Source: JAVJSD01 sp040219575 (lineage in GTDB: Bacteria; Planctomycetota; Planctomycetia; Pirellulales; Pirellulaceae). Taken from it: a DNA stretch of 64,000 bases. The DNA lies in assembly GCA_040219575.1 (NCBI GenBank), contig JAVJSD010000108.1, forward strand, positions 62,001 to 126,000. The letters run 5' to 3'. Position numbers and translations under genes: made by a program. Under the pieces are notes generated by a model that saw only the letters and a list, made by a program, of their open reading frames with translations, searched no databases and was not told the DNA's origin. Shown piece by piece: positions 17,623-26,316 of this stretch. The number at the start of each line of letters is the position of its first letter. Positions within the stretch are counted from its first letter, which is position 1.

Positions 17623-19274
17623 CGCCCTGCCTCGTTGAATTCTGCCTCGTTGAATTCTGCCTCACGGATCGACGAGTCTCCCATTTTACCCGCCAGAGGC
17701 AGTTCGTAGCAGGCGGCTTCGCTGGCGTTTCGCACCAGCAGCCGCGAGCCGGCGACGACGGGGTGATTCCACGTGCGATTGGAAAGCGGAGAAAATCGAG
17801 CGAATTCCTCATACGCCGACGGATCGGCGCCGACCAACGCCACGTCGCCCGACTCGGCCTGAACCAGCAACACGTCGTCGATCAGAATCAATTGCCCGAA
17901 ACCGTACCGGCCTTGCTTCCATCGCCGCTGGCCGGTCTCCAGATCGAGGCAGACCAGGATCCGCTCGTCGAGGCCGTAAACGAATCCGTCGCGGACCACC
18001 ACACTGCTGAACTTCGCCTTCAGGTTGCGGTTGGACCACACTTCCCGCAGCGCGAACTCGTCGCCCTGGCGAGTGATCTCCAACAGCACACAACCTTGAC
18101 CGTAGCCCGAGGCGATGAAGACGCGGGTGACGCGCTCCTTTGCAGTCGGCAGGACGACCGGTTGGCAGACGTTGTTCTTCTCGTCGGGATTGCTCACCCA
18201 GGGATAACTCCACGTGACCTTGCCGTCTTCGAGGCGATGGCCGCTGAGGCTGTCTCCGCTGAGCAACAGCACCTGCCGCCGTCCACCGATGACCGCCGGT
18301 TGCGGCGAGCTGTACGAACCTTGGTCGTCGCCGGCGCTCCAAACCTTCGCGCCGCTCTCCGCATCGTAAGCGACGAGCGATGCGCCAGCGCCGCCGGGAC
18401 TGACGAACACCAGGTCGTCGAGCACCAGGTCGTCGAGCACCAACGGCGAACCGCACATGCCGTAGTGGCAGTTGTGCGTGTTGTTGTCCGCCAGGATATC
18501 GACCGACCACCGCGCCTCGCCGTTGGTCGCGTCGAGGCAGTTCAAGACGCCCAGCGCGCCGAGCGAATACACGCAACCGCCGACAACGGCCGGTGTGGCG
18601 CGCGGCCCGTAGTCTCCGCCGGGATAGCCGTGGAAGACGCCGTCGTCGCGATGGACCCAACACTCGCGGCCGGTCGCCAGTTCGTAGCAGACGACCGTTT
18701 CCGACTCGCCTCGCTGCTCCTGCGTGAAGCAGTAGTCGCCGACGACGGCGAACGACGACCAGCCCGCGCCGACCGGCTGCCGCCACACTTCACTCGGCCC
18801 GGCAGTGGGCCAGTCGGCCGCCAGCCTCACTCCGGCCACGCGGCCGTCGCGCTGGGCGCCTCGAAACGCGGGCCAGTCGAAGGGCGATGTTTCGTCGAGC
18901 GTGACGGGGGCCTCGGCCGAGCGGCGTGGCGGGGCGTGAACGGCGGGAGGCGGTTCCTGCGCCTCTCCGGCCAAGAGCCGCCAGGGCACGCAGGTGAAGA
19001 AGAGGAACGCCCACCCCGTTTCGAACAAGAGCAGCGCCGCCAGACTCCAGCCCAGGTGAACACGCTCCAGCCGCAACCACAGGGCCCACACCAGCGCCGC
19101 CGACTGCGTCGCCCAGATCGCCAGAATCAGATCGGCCGCCGGCGCGTCGGTGAGGGTGACGTCGGCCAATTGCACGCCAACGAGCGCTGCGAACGAGAAC
19201 GCGAGCAGCATCAGGGTCGTGCGGAGCAGTTTCCCCCGGTCGGACGTCGCGCGATAGGTTTCGCTGGTGGACAT
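17619..19274 (-). CDS. PQQ-like beta-propeller membrane protein
   Basis: A 551-residue protein with three N-terminal membrane helices (about 15-38, 46-68 and 73-97). An outer PQQ/YVTN-type beta-propeller follows from about 130, with recurring AxDxxxGxxxW blades such as CYELATGRECWVHRD and LDATNGEARWSVD. A CHYGMCGSP segment is typical of planctomycete outer-wall PQQ proteins. PQQ binding is not proven. It starts 1 nt into the LRR gene's stop (TGATG) and overlaps the J/WD40 gene at its end. Two in-frame 15-nt duplications are visible: DDLVL twice near 18406-18435 and NEAEF twice near 17628-17657, the second just before the stop. Confidence 0.85.
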   Translation of the reverse strand: MSTSETYRATSDRGKLLRTTLMLLAFSFAALVGVQLADVTLTDAPAADLILAIWATQSAALVWALWLRLERVHLGWSLAALLLFETGWAFLFFTCVPWRLLAGEAQEPPPAVHAPPRRSAEAPVTLDETSPFDWPAFRGAQRDGRVAGVRLAADWPTAGPSEVWRQPVGAGWSSFAVVGDYCFTQEQRGESETVVCYELATGRECWVHRDDGVFHGYPGGDYGPRATPAVVGGCVYSLGALGVLNCLDATNGEARWSVDILADNNTHNCHYGMCGSPLVLDDLVLDDLVFVSPGGAGASLVAYDAESGAKVWSAGDDQGSYSSPQPAVIGGRRQVLLLSGDSLSGHRLEDGKVTWSYPWVSNPDEKNNVCQPVVLPTAKERVTRVFIASGYGQGCVLLEITRQGDEFALREVWSNRNLKAKFSSVVVRDGFVYGLDERILVCLDLETGQRRWKQGRYGFGQLILIDDVLLVQAESGDVALVGADPSAYEEFARFSPLSNRTWNHPVVAGSRLLVRNASEAACYELPLAGKMGDSSIREAEFNEAEFNEAGR

Positions 19275-19756
19275 CAACGCATGACCGACGTGGTGATCTT
19301 CTTGTTCAGCCGGGCGAGCCCCTCTTCGGTGACCGCCGTCTCCTCGATCGCCAACAGGCGCAGCGACGTAAGATGCTCCAGATGCCGCAGGCCGGCGTCG
19401 GTGATCCGCGTGCGATCGAGGTAGACCTCGCGGACCGCGCTGAAGCGGTGAAGGTGGCGCAGATCGTCGTCGCCGGTTTGCGGATTCCAGAACATCACGA
19501 TCTCGACGCGGCAGAAGAAGTCGTCGCCGATCAACGACCGCAGCCACACTGGACCGGGCGGTTGGCCGAGTCCGTCGGCCTCGAAGTCGTACAACACGCT
19601 GCCGCCGACCTCCTCAACCGCCGCCACGCCCAAGCGCTGGTCGTGCGCCCGCCGCGCGAGCACCACGCCCCACGCCGCGCCCGCCGCCAATGCGGCACAC
19701 AACGCGCCGCGCCGGCACCACCGGGCCGCACACCGCCAGTCGAGCCGAGCAGGCAT
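19274..19756 (-). CDS. Membrane-anchored leucine-rich-repeat protein
   Basis: A 160-residue protein with an N-terminal membrane helix (ALCAALAAGAAWGVVLA). A C-terminal LRR section carries LRHLHRFSAVREVYLDRT, ITDAGLRHL and LTSLRLLAIEET units, the 'TxITDxGLxxL' type found in planctomycete internalin-like proteins. It is the first of three overlapping genes (LRR, PQQ propeller, J/WD40). ATG 19756 puts the membrane helix near the N-terminus; ATG 19804 would add 16 residues. Confidence 0.7.
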   Translation of the reverse strand: MPARLDWRCAARWCRRGALCAALAAGAAWGVVLARRAHDQRLGVAAVEEVGGSVLYDFEADGLGQPPGPVWLRSLIGDDFFCRVEIVMFWNPQTGDDDLRHLHRFSAVREVYLDRTRITDAGLRHLEHLTSLRLLAIEETAVTEEGLARLNKKITTSVMR

Positions 19757-19847
19757 GAATTGAAGATCCAATTTGAAGAGGCGTGCAAAGGCGGAACCGC
19801 CCATGACGAAAAGTCCGCCTTCATTCTATCCGCCGCGGACGCGCATT

Positions 19848-20690
19848 TCACGTTCCGGCGACGCGCCGCAGAAACGCCAGCACCGCGGCGGTCGGCTTGT
19901 CGCCGGGCGCGCCGAGTTCGGTGTTGATCGTGCCGTGGGTTTTACCTTCGGCGGCGACGACTTCGGCGCTGACGCCCGCCTTGGTGAGCGCCGCGGCGAA
20001 CTGACGGGAGCGTTCTCCCGAATCGAGCCGATCGGCGACGTGCAGGATCAAAAACGGAGGGATGTTCTTCTCCGGGGCCACGAACGTGATCGGCGAAGCC
20101 TGCTTGAGGCCCTCTTCCTTGTCCCCGAACGCTGATTGGTAGAGTTGCTTCTGCCGCGGCCCGGAGTTCTTCAGCTGCTGCTGCAGATCGTACGCGGCGG
20201 TGTCGACCGGCACGCAGCCTTTGACGACGTCGAGCTTCACGCCGTGGGCTTTCAGCAGACTTTCGTCGGTGCACACCAGGGCCGCCTGATGCGCCCCGGC
20301 GGAGTGCCCCAGCACGACGATTTTGTTCGCCGCCCCGCCGTACTCCTGCGCGTGCTTGTGCATGTAAGCGATGGCCTGGGCGATGTCGCCGGCCTGCTGG
20401 CGGACCGTCACCTTGGGCACGAGGCGATAGTTGACGCTTACCAGCACGTAGCCGGCGTCGGTCAGCGCCCGCGGCTTCCGCTGCATCCGCGCCTTGTCGC
20501 CCTGCCGCCAGCCGCCGCCATGAATCCAGATCAGGATCGGATGATCGTCGCCCTCGGCCGGCGCGTACACATCCAACGACCGCAACGGATCCTTCACCCC
20601 CGCATACGGCACATCCCGAAACTCCCGCATCTCCGCGGCAGCCAGCGGCGAGGCGACGACTAGCAGCATGAGGGAAACGGAAAGGCGCAT
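19848..20690 (-). CDS. Secreted alpha/beta-hydrolase (esterase)
   Basis: A 280-residue protein with a signal peptide (MRLSVSLMLLVVASPLAAAE). The oxyanion motif HGGGW lies at 57-61 and the nucleophile elbow GHSAG contains Ser129 or 130. A C-terminal Asp near 220 and His near 252 (KTHGTIN) complete a catalytic triad. It resembles carboxylesterase/BD-FAE-type acyl hydrolases. It is transcribed in the same direction as the HpaI-type aldolase and the SDR, with gaps of about 180 and 130 nt; a shared catabolic role is possible but not proven. Confidence 0.88.
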   Translation of the reverse strand: MRLSVSLMLLVVASPLAAAEMREFRDVPYAGVKDPLRSLDVYAPAEGDDHPILIWIHGGGWRQGDKARMQRKPRALTDAGYVLVSVNYRLVPKVTVRQQAGDIAQAIAYMHKHAQEYGGAANKIVVLGHSAGAHQAALVCTDESLLKAHGVKLDVVKGCVPVDTAAYDLQQQLKNSGPRQKQLYQSAFGDKEEGLKQASPITFVAPEKNIPPFLILHVADRLDSGERSRQFAAALTKAGVSAEVVAAEGKTHGTINTELGAPGDKPTAAVLAFLRRVAGT

Positions 20691-20811
20691 GAAAGACCTC
20701 TTTAGCGGCGATGTGATGCGACTTGGTCGTTGATTGGGGCTTCTGTGGCAATGGGCAATAGAAACGCCGCGCCACGGCCAACCCGAGGCCCGAAAGCGCA
20801 CGTTTTCGCCA

Positions 20812-20840
20812 AACTCCGTTCTCTCCGTTTCCTCCTGTTC
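20812..20840 (-). repeat. Purine-rich intergenic element (GAACAGGAGG type)
   Basis: The minus strand reads GAACAGGAGGAAACGGAGAG followed by AACGGAG. A close copy is at 63679-63707 upstream of the GxxExxY gene, with about three mismatches over 26 nt. It lies between the aldolase and esterase genes. Confidence 0.6.
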
Positions 20841-20872
20841 CCTTTGCCTTGCTGGCTTCCGTCCACGCGAGA

Positions 20873-21670
20873 TCAGTACTTGGCCAACTCCTTCGCTTCC
20901 TGTTGCGGGCGAAGCGCGGTGATCGTCTCCTGCGCCTTCTGGCTCATCAGCCGCAGGTCGCTGCCGATGGCGAGGAACTGCATGCCCTGCTCGGCGCGGC
21001 TGAGGGCCGAGGGGGCGTCCATGGCGTGAATGCCGGTGGGCGTGCCGACCTGCTTGCCGACTTCGATCACGCGTTGCACGGCCGCCTCGTGTTCCTGCGG
21101 CGTGGGATCCTTGCCGTCCGCACCGCGCATCTGGGCCCGCAGGTCGTTGGGGCCGATGAAGATCGCGTCGACGCCCGGCAGGCTGTAGATCTCCGGAGCA
21201 TTGCGGATCCCCTCGGGGCTCTCGGTCATCAGCACCACCATGATCTCGTCGTTGGCCCCGGCGTAGTACTCCGCCGCCGTGGCGTCGAAGTTCATCGAGT
21301 GCATCCCGCCGCCCAGACTGCGCGTGCCGGTCGGCGGATACTTGGCCGCCGCGATGGCGCTTTTCGCCTGTTCGACCGTGTCGACCATCGGCACCACGAT
21401 GCCGTAGGCCCCGGCGTCGAGAGCCCGCTTGATGTACCAGTGCGTGCCTTCGGGCACCCGGGCCAGCGGCACGCAACCGGCGTCGGCGATGGCGCCGAAC
21501 AGCGTGGTGGCCCGCGACCAGTCGATGGCCGAGTGCTCGATGTCCAGCGTCAGCCAATCGAAGCCCATCCGCGCCAGCACCCGCGTGGCGTACAGGTCGC
21601 CCAGCGACAGCCACGTTCCGAAGGAAGGCTCGCCCCGCTTCAGCTTTTCTTTGACGTAGTTGGTTTTCAT
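20873..21670 (-). CDS. HpcH/HpaI-family aldolase
   Basis: A class II, metal-dependent aldolase of 265 residues, cleaving or forming 2-keto-3-deoxy-type acids with pyruvate. Family features are GTWLSLGD near the start, TLDIEHS, the conserved Arg of LARVPE, Gly-rich GTRSLGGG, MTESPEGIRN with the metal Glu, and IFIGPNDLR with the metal Asp. The true substrate is unknown. ATG 21670 was chosen over an upstream in-frame start because homology begins directly after it. The SDR upstream may supply a related metabolite. Confidence 0.92.
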   Translation of the reverse strand: MKTNYVKEKLKRGEPSFGTWLSLGDLYATRVLARMGFDWLTLDIEHSAIDWSRATTLFGAIADAGCVPLARVPEGTHWYIKRALDAGAYGIVVPMVDTVEQAKSAIAAAKYPPTGTRSLGGGMHSMNFDATAAEYYAGANDEIMVVLMTESPEGIRNAPEIYSLPGVDAIFIGPNDLRAQMRGADGKDPTPQEHEAAVQRVIEVGKQVGTPTGIHAMDAPSALSRAEQGMQFLAIGSDLRLMSQKAQETITALRPQQEAKELAKY

Positions 21671-21722
21671 CGTGTTCCTCGGGAAGGCGGGAGTGGCTGG
21701 CGGGCGGCAGTGTTGGCGAAAC

Positions 21723-21745
21723 GGCAGGCTGGAAGCCCGCCCTAC
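21723..21745 (-). repeat. GTAGGGCGGGCTTCC-type intergenic repeat
   Basis: A reverse-orientation copy of the element seen at 8552: GTAGGGCGGGCTTCCAGCC followed by TGCC on the minus strand. It lies in the gap between the SDR and aldolase genes. Confidence 0.5.
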
Positions 21746-21799
21746 GGAGCACGTACCTGGCGACACCAAGCGTAAAACACGGTCGGGCGTTTCGCAACG

Positions 21800-22585
21800 C
21801 TACAGGCGGCGGATATGGAAGCCGCCGTCGACGTTCAACCGGTCGCCCGTGCTGAAGGGGAAGTCGTCGCCGACCAACGCGGCCACCGCCCGAGCGACGT
21901 CGTCGGGCTGTCCCCAACGGCGGATCGGGCTGAGTCCGTCGGCGATCAACCGATCATATTTCTCCTGCACCGGGGCGGTCATGTCGCTGGCGATCACGCC
22001 GGGGCAGACCTCGAACACCCGCAGGTTGTGCTCGGCCAGGCGAGCGGCGAGCAGCCAGGTCATCATCTGCAAGGCGGCTTTGGCCATGCAGTAGTCGGCC
22101 CGGTTGGTGGAGACGGCGTAGGCCGAGATCGACGACACGTTGACAATCGTGCCCCGCGGGATCGTCTGCTGGTCGACCAGGTCGATCATCGTGTTGGCGG
22201 CGAGTTGGGCCAGGAAGAACGGGCCCTTGAGGTTCGTATCGAACACTAGGTCCCAACTCTCCTCGTCGGCCTCCAGCAGATCCTTGCGGCCTTGCGAAGT
22301 GATGCCGGCGTTGTTCACCAACACATCCAACCGGCCGAACTGGCTGAGGGCGGCATCGACCAAGCCGCGGCGATCATCGGCCGAAGCGACATCGCCGCGC
22401 ACGGCGATGGCCCGACCGCCGGCCGCTTCGATCTCGGCGACCGCCTGCCGGGCCGCCTGATCGCTGCGCAGGTAGTTGATCACCACCGCGTGACCTCGGC
22501 GGGCCAGTTCTTGTGCGATGCCGCGGCCGATTCCGCGCGACGAGCCGGTAACCAGGGCGACGGAGTTGGCGCTGAGATTTGGCAT
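21800..22585 (-). CDS. Short-chain dehydrogenase/reductase
   Basis: A 261-residue Rossmann-fold NAD(P)H oxidoreductase of the classical SDR type. It has TGSSRGIG (13-20), NNAG (91-94), catalytic Ser near 152, Tyr165 and Lys169 in YCMAK, and the C-terminal GDRLNVDGGF. It is closest in look to 3-ketoacyl-ACP reductase or sugar/polyol dehydrogenases. It heads a minus-strand group with the aldolase and esterase, so a carbohydrate-acid substrate is possible. Confidence 0.9.
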   Translation of the reverse strand: MPNLSANSVALVTGSSRGIGRGIAQELARRGHAVVINYLRSDQAARQAVAEIEAAGGRAIAVRGDVASADDRRGLVDAALSQFGRLDVLVNNAGITSQGRKDLLEADEESWDLVFDTNLKGPFFLAQLAANTMIDLVDQQTIPRGTIVNVSSISAYAVSTNRADYCMAKAALQMMTWLLAARLAEHNLRVFEVCPGVIASDMTAPVQEKYDRLIADGLSPIRRWGQPDDVARAVAALVGDDFPFSTGDRLNVDGGFHIRRL

Positions 22586-22647
22586 CCCAACACCCTAGGA
22601 CGGCCCCCGCAGGCCGTCAATCACCATGACTAAAGGTGAACATGACT

Positions 22648-23396
22648 AAAGGTGTCAGGAACCGTTTTGCTGCTTCTTCGGTCGGCCGCGGGGGCGGAGG
22701 GTGCTTTCCAGGCCGAGGCGGCGGACCATGCGGTCGGTCCATGGGTCGTCGCCGTACGGGGAGCCACGGGAAACAGAGCGGCGCAGGGCCGCGAGTTCGC
22801 CTTCCGTCTGCGGTGCGTTGACGTGATCCACCCAGCCGGGACGACGTGACAGCGGCCAGGCGGCCAACAGAGACTTTTCCTTCGCTGTCCCCCGCAGCCA
22901 ACGCCAGAGACTGCCCCACTGCCAGTCCTCGGCGCGCTTCACCAGCCGGGCCCGCAGGGCGTTGCGTTCGACGTAGCGGCAGACGCTGTAGAAGTGATCG
23001 TCCTCCTGGACGGGGAACGACTTGAAGCGGCCTTGATACAGGTGGCCGCTGCCGATGCTGTGGCGATGGGCGTGCCAGCGCTGGGTATGCGTGAGCGTCA
23101 GCCAGCCGAGAAACTGCGACAGTTCGCCGTCCTCGCGCGGCCACACAACCAGGTGCCAGTGGTTCGGCATCAGGCAGTAAGCCAGCAGTCGCGTCTGGTA
23201 CCGCTCGACCGCCTCCTGCAGCACGCGCTCGAAGGCTTCGTAGTCGCCCTGCTTCTCGAAGATCGGCAGTCGGGCGTTGGCCCGGTTCAAGGCGTGATAC
23301 ACCACGCCCCCTTCGGCGGCTCGTCGCGGTCTTCCCATGCCCGCAACACTAACGCATCCGCACCGCGAAGTCAACTAAACGGTTCCTGACACCTTT
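22648..23396 (-). mobile_element. REP-associated transposase element with 20-bp inverted ends
   Basis: The sequence AAAGGTGTCAGGAACCGTTT at 22648-22667 and its exact reverse complement at 23377-23396 bracket a single transposase gene, giving a 749-bp unit. The left end is preceded by a 14-nt direct repeat (CATGACTAAAGGTG at 22625 and 22641). The right end abuts an RHS-repeat remnant. This matches the known layout of domesticated Y1 transposases and their cognate palindromes (REPtron-like). Confidence 0.82.
22655..23338 (-). CDS. REP-associated Y1 (HUH) transposase
   Basis: A single-strand DNA transposase-like protein of 227 residues. The HUH metal site is His60-Trp-His62 in MPNHWHLVVW. A candidate nucleophile Tyr is in CRYVERNAL near 122, and GHLYQGRFK near 99-107 is a conserved landmark. 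The C-terminus carries a basic tail with RPRGRPKKQ. It belongs to the RAYT/IS200-like group, which usually processes dispersed palindromes and does not move autonomously. Whether it acts on the repeats in this window is unproven. ATG 23338 fits the family start MGRPRRA. Confidence 0.88.
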   Translation of the reverse strand: MGRPRRAAEGGVVYHALNRANARLPIFEKQGDYEAFERVLQEAVERYQTRLLAYCLMPNHWHLVVWPREDGELSQFLGWLTLTHTQRWHAHRHSIGSGHLYQGRFKSFPVQEDDHFYSVCRYVERNALRARLVKRAEDWQWGSLWRWLRGTAKEKSLLAAWPLSRRPGWVDHVNAPQTEGELAALRRSVSRGSPYGDDPWTDRMVRRLGLESTLRPRGRPKKQQNGS

Positions 23397-23397
23397 T

Positions 23398-23510
23398 ATT
23401 CCCCACAGCTTGATCTGGCGATAGAGATCGTCGTCGTAGGTCGTGACGGCGCCCAACGCATCGGTCACCGTGAGCAGGTTGCCCGCGGCGTCGCAGGTGC
23501 AGTCGGTCTC
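23398..23510 (-). pseudogene. RHS/YD-repeat gene remnant
   Basis: The minus strand reads ETDCTCDAAGNLLTVTD followed by ALGAVTTYDDDLYRQ, which matches the YD/RHS repeat pattern (DAAGNL-xxVTDxxGxxTTYxYD). It is only about 37 codons, with no start and ends in the transposase element's right repeat. This suggests that most of an RHS gene was lost, perhaps at the element's border. Its frame is, oddly, continuous with the stop codon of the upstream lipocalin-like gene. Confidence 0.7.
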
Positions 23511-23552
23511 GGGAGAATTTTGACGAGACTGGGGCGGCGTCGCGTGAATTTG

Positions 23553-24815
23553 CTATTCCAGCAAACGCTGCAGTTGACTGACCTGGCCGCGGTGATCGGT
23601 CAACAGCAGGTCGTTGCCATGCAGCCGCCAGCGGAAGTTGAGCAGACTGCCGTCCTTCCAGGTGACGCGGAGCACGTCCTGCTCCGCGGCGAAACGTCCC
23701 ACCAACACCGGGGGACGTTTGGACTTGCCGTCGCCCTGGCCGCTGGCGAGTTGCGGCTTGTCGAGCAAGACGGCGATGCGGCCGTCGCCGTGGATCCGCA
23801 TCCGCCCACCCAGCGACTTCCACGAACCGACGATCGGCGCCACTTCGCGGAGGTCGTCGGACACATCCTGTCTCGGCGGCCGAGGCTGCAGCACCAGCAA
23901 GCTGTCGAGCATGCGTTCGAATTGGGCGCTGCGCGAATCGTGCAACGCCTCGGGAGCAACCGCATGAACCTCGCACAGGCCCCATTGGGAATCGACGAAG
24001 ACGTGAAAGCCTCGATGCCCAGCTCCGGCCGCCTGGGTTTCCGCCAGGGCGAATTGCTGGCGCAGCGCCGGACGGCCGTTGATCGTCAATGCGTCGAGCG
24101 CTCCCGGTTGGGCCAGGCTGTCGGTGGCGATCCGCAGCCGCTCGGGCAAGACGACATTCAGATCCACCGGGGCGGAGGCTTGAGGCGGACGCGGATGATA
24201 GGTCAGCCACATCCCGTCCCGCAGCGGCGCCTCGGAGTTCTGAAGCGGCTGCGGCGCGATCACCATTCGAACTTCGCGACCAACGGGAAACTCCACCACC
24301 AACCAGTCGCCGGGAACGCGCAGTTCGACGGCGCCCGCGGCGAAGCGGACGATCGCTCGGTCGTCCACGTCGCTGGCCTCCACGTGCGCCGCCGGGGTGG
24401 CGTGGGGCGGGACGAAAGCGCCCCCGGCGGCGTCGTAGCGTGGTGCGGCCTGTCTGCGAGCCATCGTCGCAGCGGCGGGCCTCGCGGCAAACGGCTCATC
24501 GAACGTCGGGGCGATTTCGGACTGCGGCAGCTTCGAGGTTTGGGCTACCTGCTCGGAAGACCTGTCGAGGGGCGTCGCTTCCAACGCCGTCGGGTCGCCG
24601 ATTTCGCCGATGTCGACGCGCGGGCCATCCTCGCGCAAGGTACTCGCGGGCGTGATTGGCTTGTGGACCGCGGCCGACTTTGCCGGTTCGCCGCAGACTA
24701 CTCGCGACGAGGCCGCGCAGACCGGTCCCCGTGTTTCGCGGAAGTCTCGCGCCGCGATCACAATCGCGGCCGAGGCGACCACGAGGCAGACGACGCCGGC
24801 CAATCGAAACAACAT
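23553..24815 (-). CDS. Membrane-anchored protein with lipocalin-like C-terminus
   Basis: A 420-residue protein with one N-terminal membrane helix (LFRLAGVVCLVVASAAIVIAA). A low-complexity region of about 120 residues follows, then a central beta-rich domain (about 150-310). The C-terminal 85 residues begin VGSWKSLGGRMRIHGDG and run through alternating strands (VLRVTWKDG, LLLTDHRGQ), as in small lipocalin/YD-like beta barrels. I do not recognise a named family. ATG 24815 puts the helix at the N-terminus; an upstream start at 24908 is less likely. Confidence 0.6.
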   Translation of the reverse strand: MLFRLAGVVCLVVASAAIVIAARDFRETRGPVCAASSRVVCGEPAKSAAVHKPITPASTLREDGPRVDIGEIGDPTALEATPLDRSSEQVAQTSKLPQSEIAPTFDEPFAARPAAATMARRQAAPRYDAAGGAFVPPHATPAAHVEASDVDDRAIVRFAAGAVELRVPGDWLVVEFPVGREVRMVIAPQPLQNSEAPLRDGMWLTYHPRPPQASAPVDLNVVLPERLRIATDSLAQPGALDALTINGRPALRQQFALAETQAAGAGHRGFHVFVDSQWGLCEVHAVAPEALHDSRSAQFERMLDSLLVLQPRPPRQDVSDDLREVAPIVGSWKSLGGRMRIHGDGRIAVLLDKPQLASGQGDGKSKRPPVLVGRFAAEQDVLRVTWKDGSLLNFRWRLHGNDLLLTDHRGQVSQLQRLLE

Positions 24816-25029
24816 CCCGCTTCTCCGTAAGCTGTTGATGTCAGACCCTCTCGGGGTCGCATCGACCTGCGCGTCGTCGCGGCAACAGCAGCGGGAGGGA
24901 TACGCCAACTCTGCGGGCTATTCCGAAGTTGACAGTCGGGCAAACAGAACGGCGCTGGGAACGATGGGCGCAGTGACCGATGGGCGCGGGCATTCGTTGG
25001 GCTGAGTCTGAGGAGTCGTCGCGGAGCTC

Positions 25030-25123
25030 GTAGGGGTTCCGCCATTTGAACGCCGTCGGAAGTCTCACGACTTCCGCTACGGGGTCTTACGACTTCCGCT
25101 ACGGAGTTTCCAGATACAGCTTA
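25030..25123 (-). repeat. Two-hairpin repeat starting at the TPR gene stop codon
   Basis: On the minus strand the TAA stop of the TPR gene (25121-25123) is followed by GCTGTATCTGGAAACTCC, then GTAGCGGAAGTCGT twice in tandem, the hairpin GGAAGTC-GTGA-GACTTCC, and a GGCGGAACCCC tail. It belongs to the same family as 41015-41098, 53099-53176, 26986-27140 and 59713-59799. The rest of the 300-nt gap up to 24815 shows nothing else. Confidence 0.8.
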
Positions 25124-26119
25124 GTTGGGCGCGGGTGCGCTAAAGGAAGGCGAGGCCATGGCCGCGGCGGTGCGGGGTTGGCCTTCGAGCCGGGAACGCA
25201 ATTGCAGGCTCGGCACATGCCGCGGAGCAAGGGCCAAGGCGCCCTCCAGCGAGAGGCGGGCGTTGGTGGGATCGCCGACCAGCATTTGGGCTTCCCCGAG
25301 GTGATACAGCAAGTCGGGAGAGGCGGGACCGCGCGACGACGCGGCGACCAACAATTCCACCGCGTCGTGATTTCGGCCCAAGGCCTTCATCGCCAGGCCT
25401 TCGAGATAGAGCACCTGTTGCGGCTCCTGTCCCGGGGCGTACTGATCGGCGAGCGATTCGAGCGTGCACAAGGTTCGCTGCGGTCGCCCCATCGCGCGAT
25501 AGATTTCGGCGACCGCGAGTTGGACGTCTGGATAATGCGCCTGGTGGCTGAGGGCGCGATGGTATGCGGCCAGGGCTTCGGTTCGATGTCCCTGCTGTTG
25601 GAGCGCGTCGCCCCGCAGAGCCCAGGCGCTGGCCAGCGAGCGGTTGATGCGAATCGCCTCGTCGGCTTTGACGCCGGCCCGAATCAGGTCGCCGCGGGCC
25701 AGATACATCTCGCCCAGCCGCACCAGCATGACCGCGTCGCCGCCAGAGAGTTCGGCCGCCCTTTCCATTTCGCGAATGGCCTGGTCGGTTGCGCCCCTGC
25801 GCCAAAGTGTTTCGGCAAGTTGGGCGTGCGCGCGTTCGTCGGCGGGACAAGTAGCGACTGCTTGCGAGAACTGCGACTCGGCCTCGTCCCAGCGGCCGCG
25901 CTGCATGGCTTCCATACCCTGCAACGAATGCTGCCGCGCCGCGACCACGCCGTCGGACAACTTGCAGCCGAACGTGGCGCATCCTCCCGACGCTACGACC
26001 AGCAGACCGACAAGAATGCCGTGGCCGCTATAGCGGTAGATTCGATGCGACTGGGTGTGGAAGCGGTTAGGCAAATCGCGCTCCGTGCGATCGTCGAGGC
26101 GTCCTGCCTCGTCAGTCAT
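25121..26119 (-). CDS. TPR-repeat lipoprotein
   Basis: A 332-residue protein with a hydrophobic segment ending in a lipobox (VASGG before Cys47), then TPR repeats from about residue 60 to 310. Examples are GMEAMQRGRWDEAESQFSQA, LGEMYLARGDLIRAGVKAD and YRAMGRPQRTLCTLESL. It is probably a lipid-anchored protein-interaction scaffold. A basic, unstructured leader precedes the hydrophobic segment, which is unusual for a lipoprotein. The stop codon is the first three bases of a palindromic repeat. Confidence 0.82.
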   Translation of the reverse strand: MTDEAGRLDDRTERDLPNRFHTQSHRIYRYSGHGILVGLLVVASGGCATFGCKLSDGVVAARQHSLQGMEAMQRGRWDEAESQFSQAVATCPADERAHAQLAETLWRRGATDQAIREMERAAELSGGDAVMLVRLGEMYLARGDLIRAGVKADEAIRINRSLASAWALRGDALQQQGHRTEALAAYHRALSHQAHYPDVQLAVAEIYRAMGRPQRTLCTLESLADQYAPGQEPQQVLYLEGLAMKALGRNHDAVELLVAASSRGPASPDLLYHLGEAQMLVGDPTNARLSLEGALALAPRHVPSLQLRSRLEGQPRTAAAMASPSFSAPAPN

Positions 26120-26316
26120 AACGCCGCTTGGCGACCCCAACAGGGGCCAACGATTGTGGCGTGGAGGCCGGGGACGCACGGTGCGCCGCCAATGCCTCAT
26201 TCACCTCTATCGGTCGCTCCGCCGCCGAACCGCGAAACAAAAACTCGGGGACAGGCGAAGATTTCGGGTGGGGGAGGATACCAATTCGGCCCCGTCCGGG
26301 GCAAGAAGAGTTGACC

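Noticed and set aside
19274..19547. Upstream extension of the PQQ-propeller frame
   Set aside because: The extra 91 codons overlap the LRR gene and are Arg/Ala-rich without homology; ATG 19274 gives a membrane-helix start.
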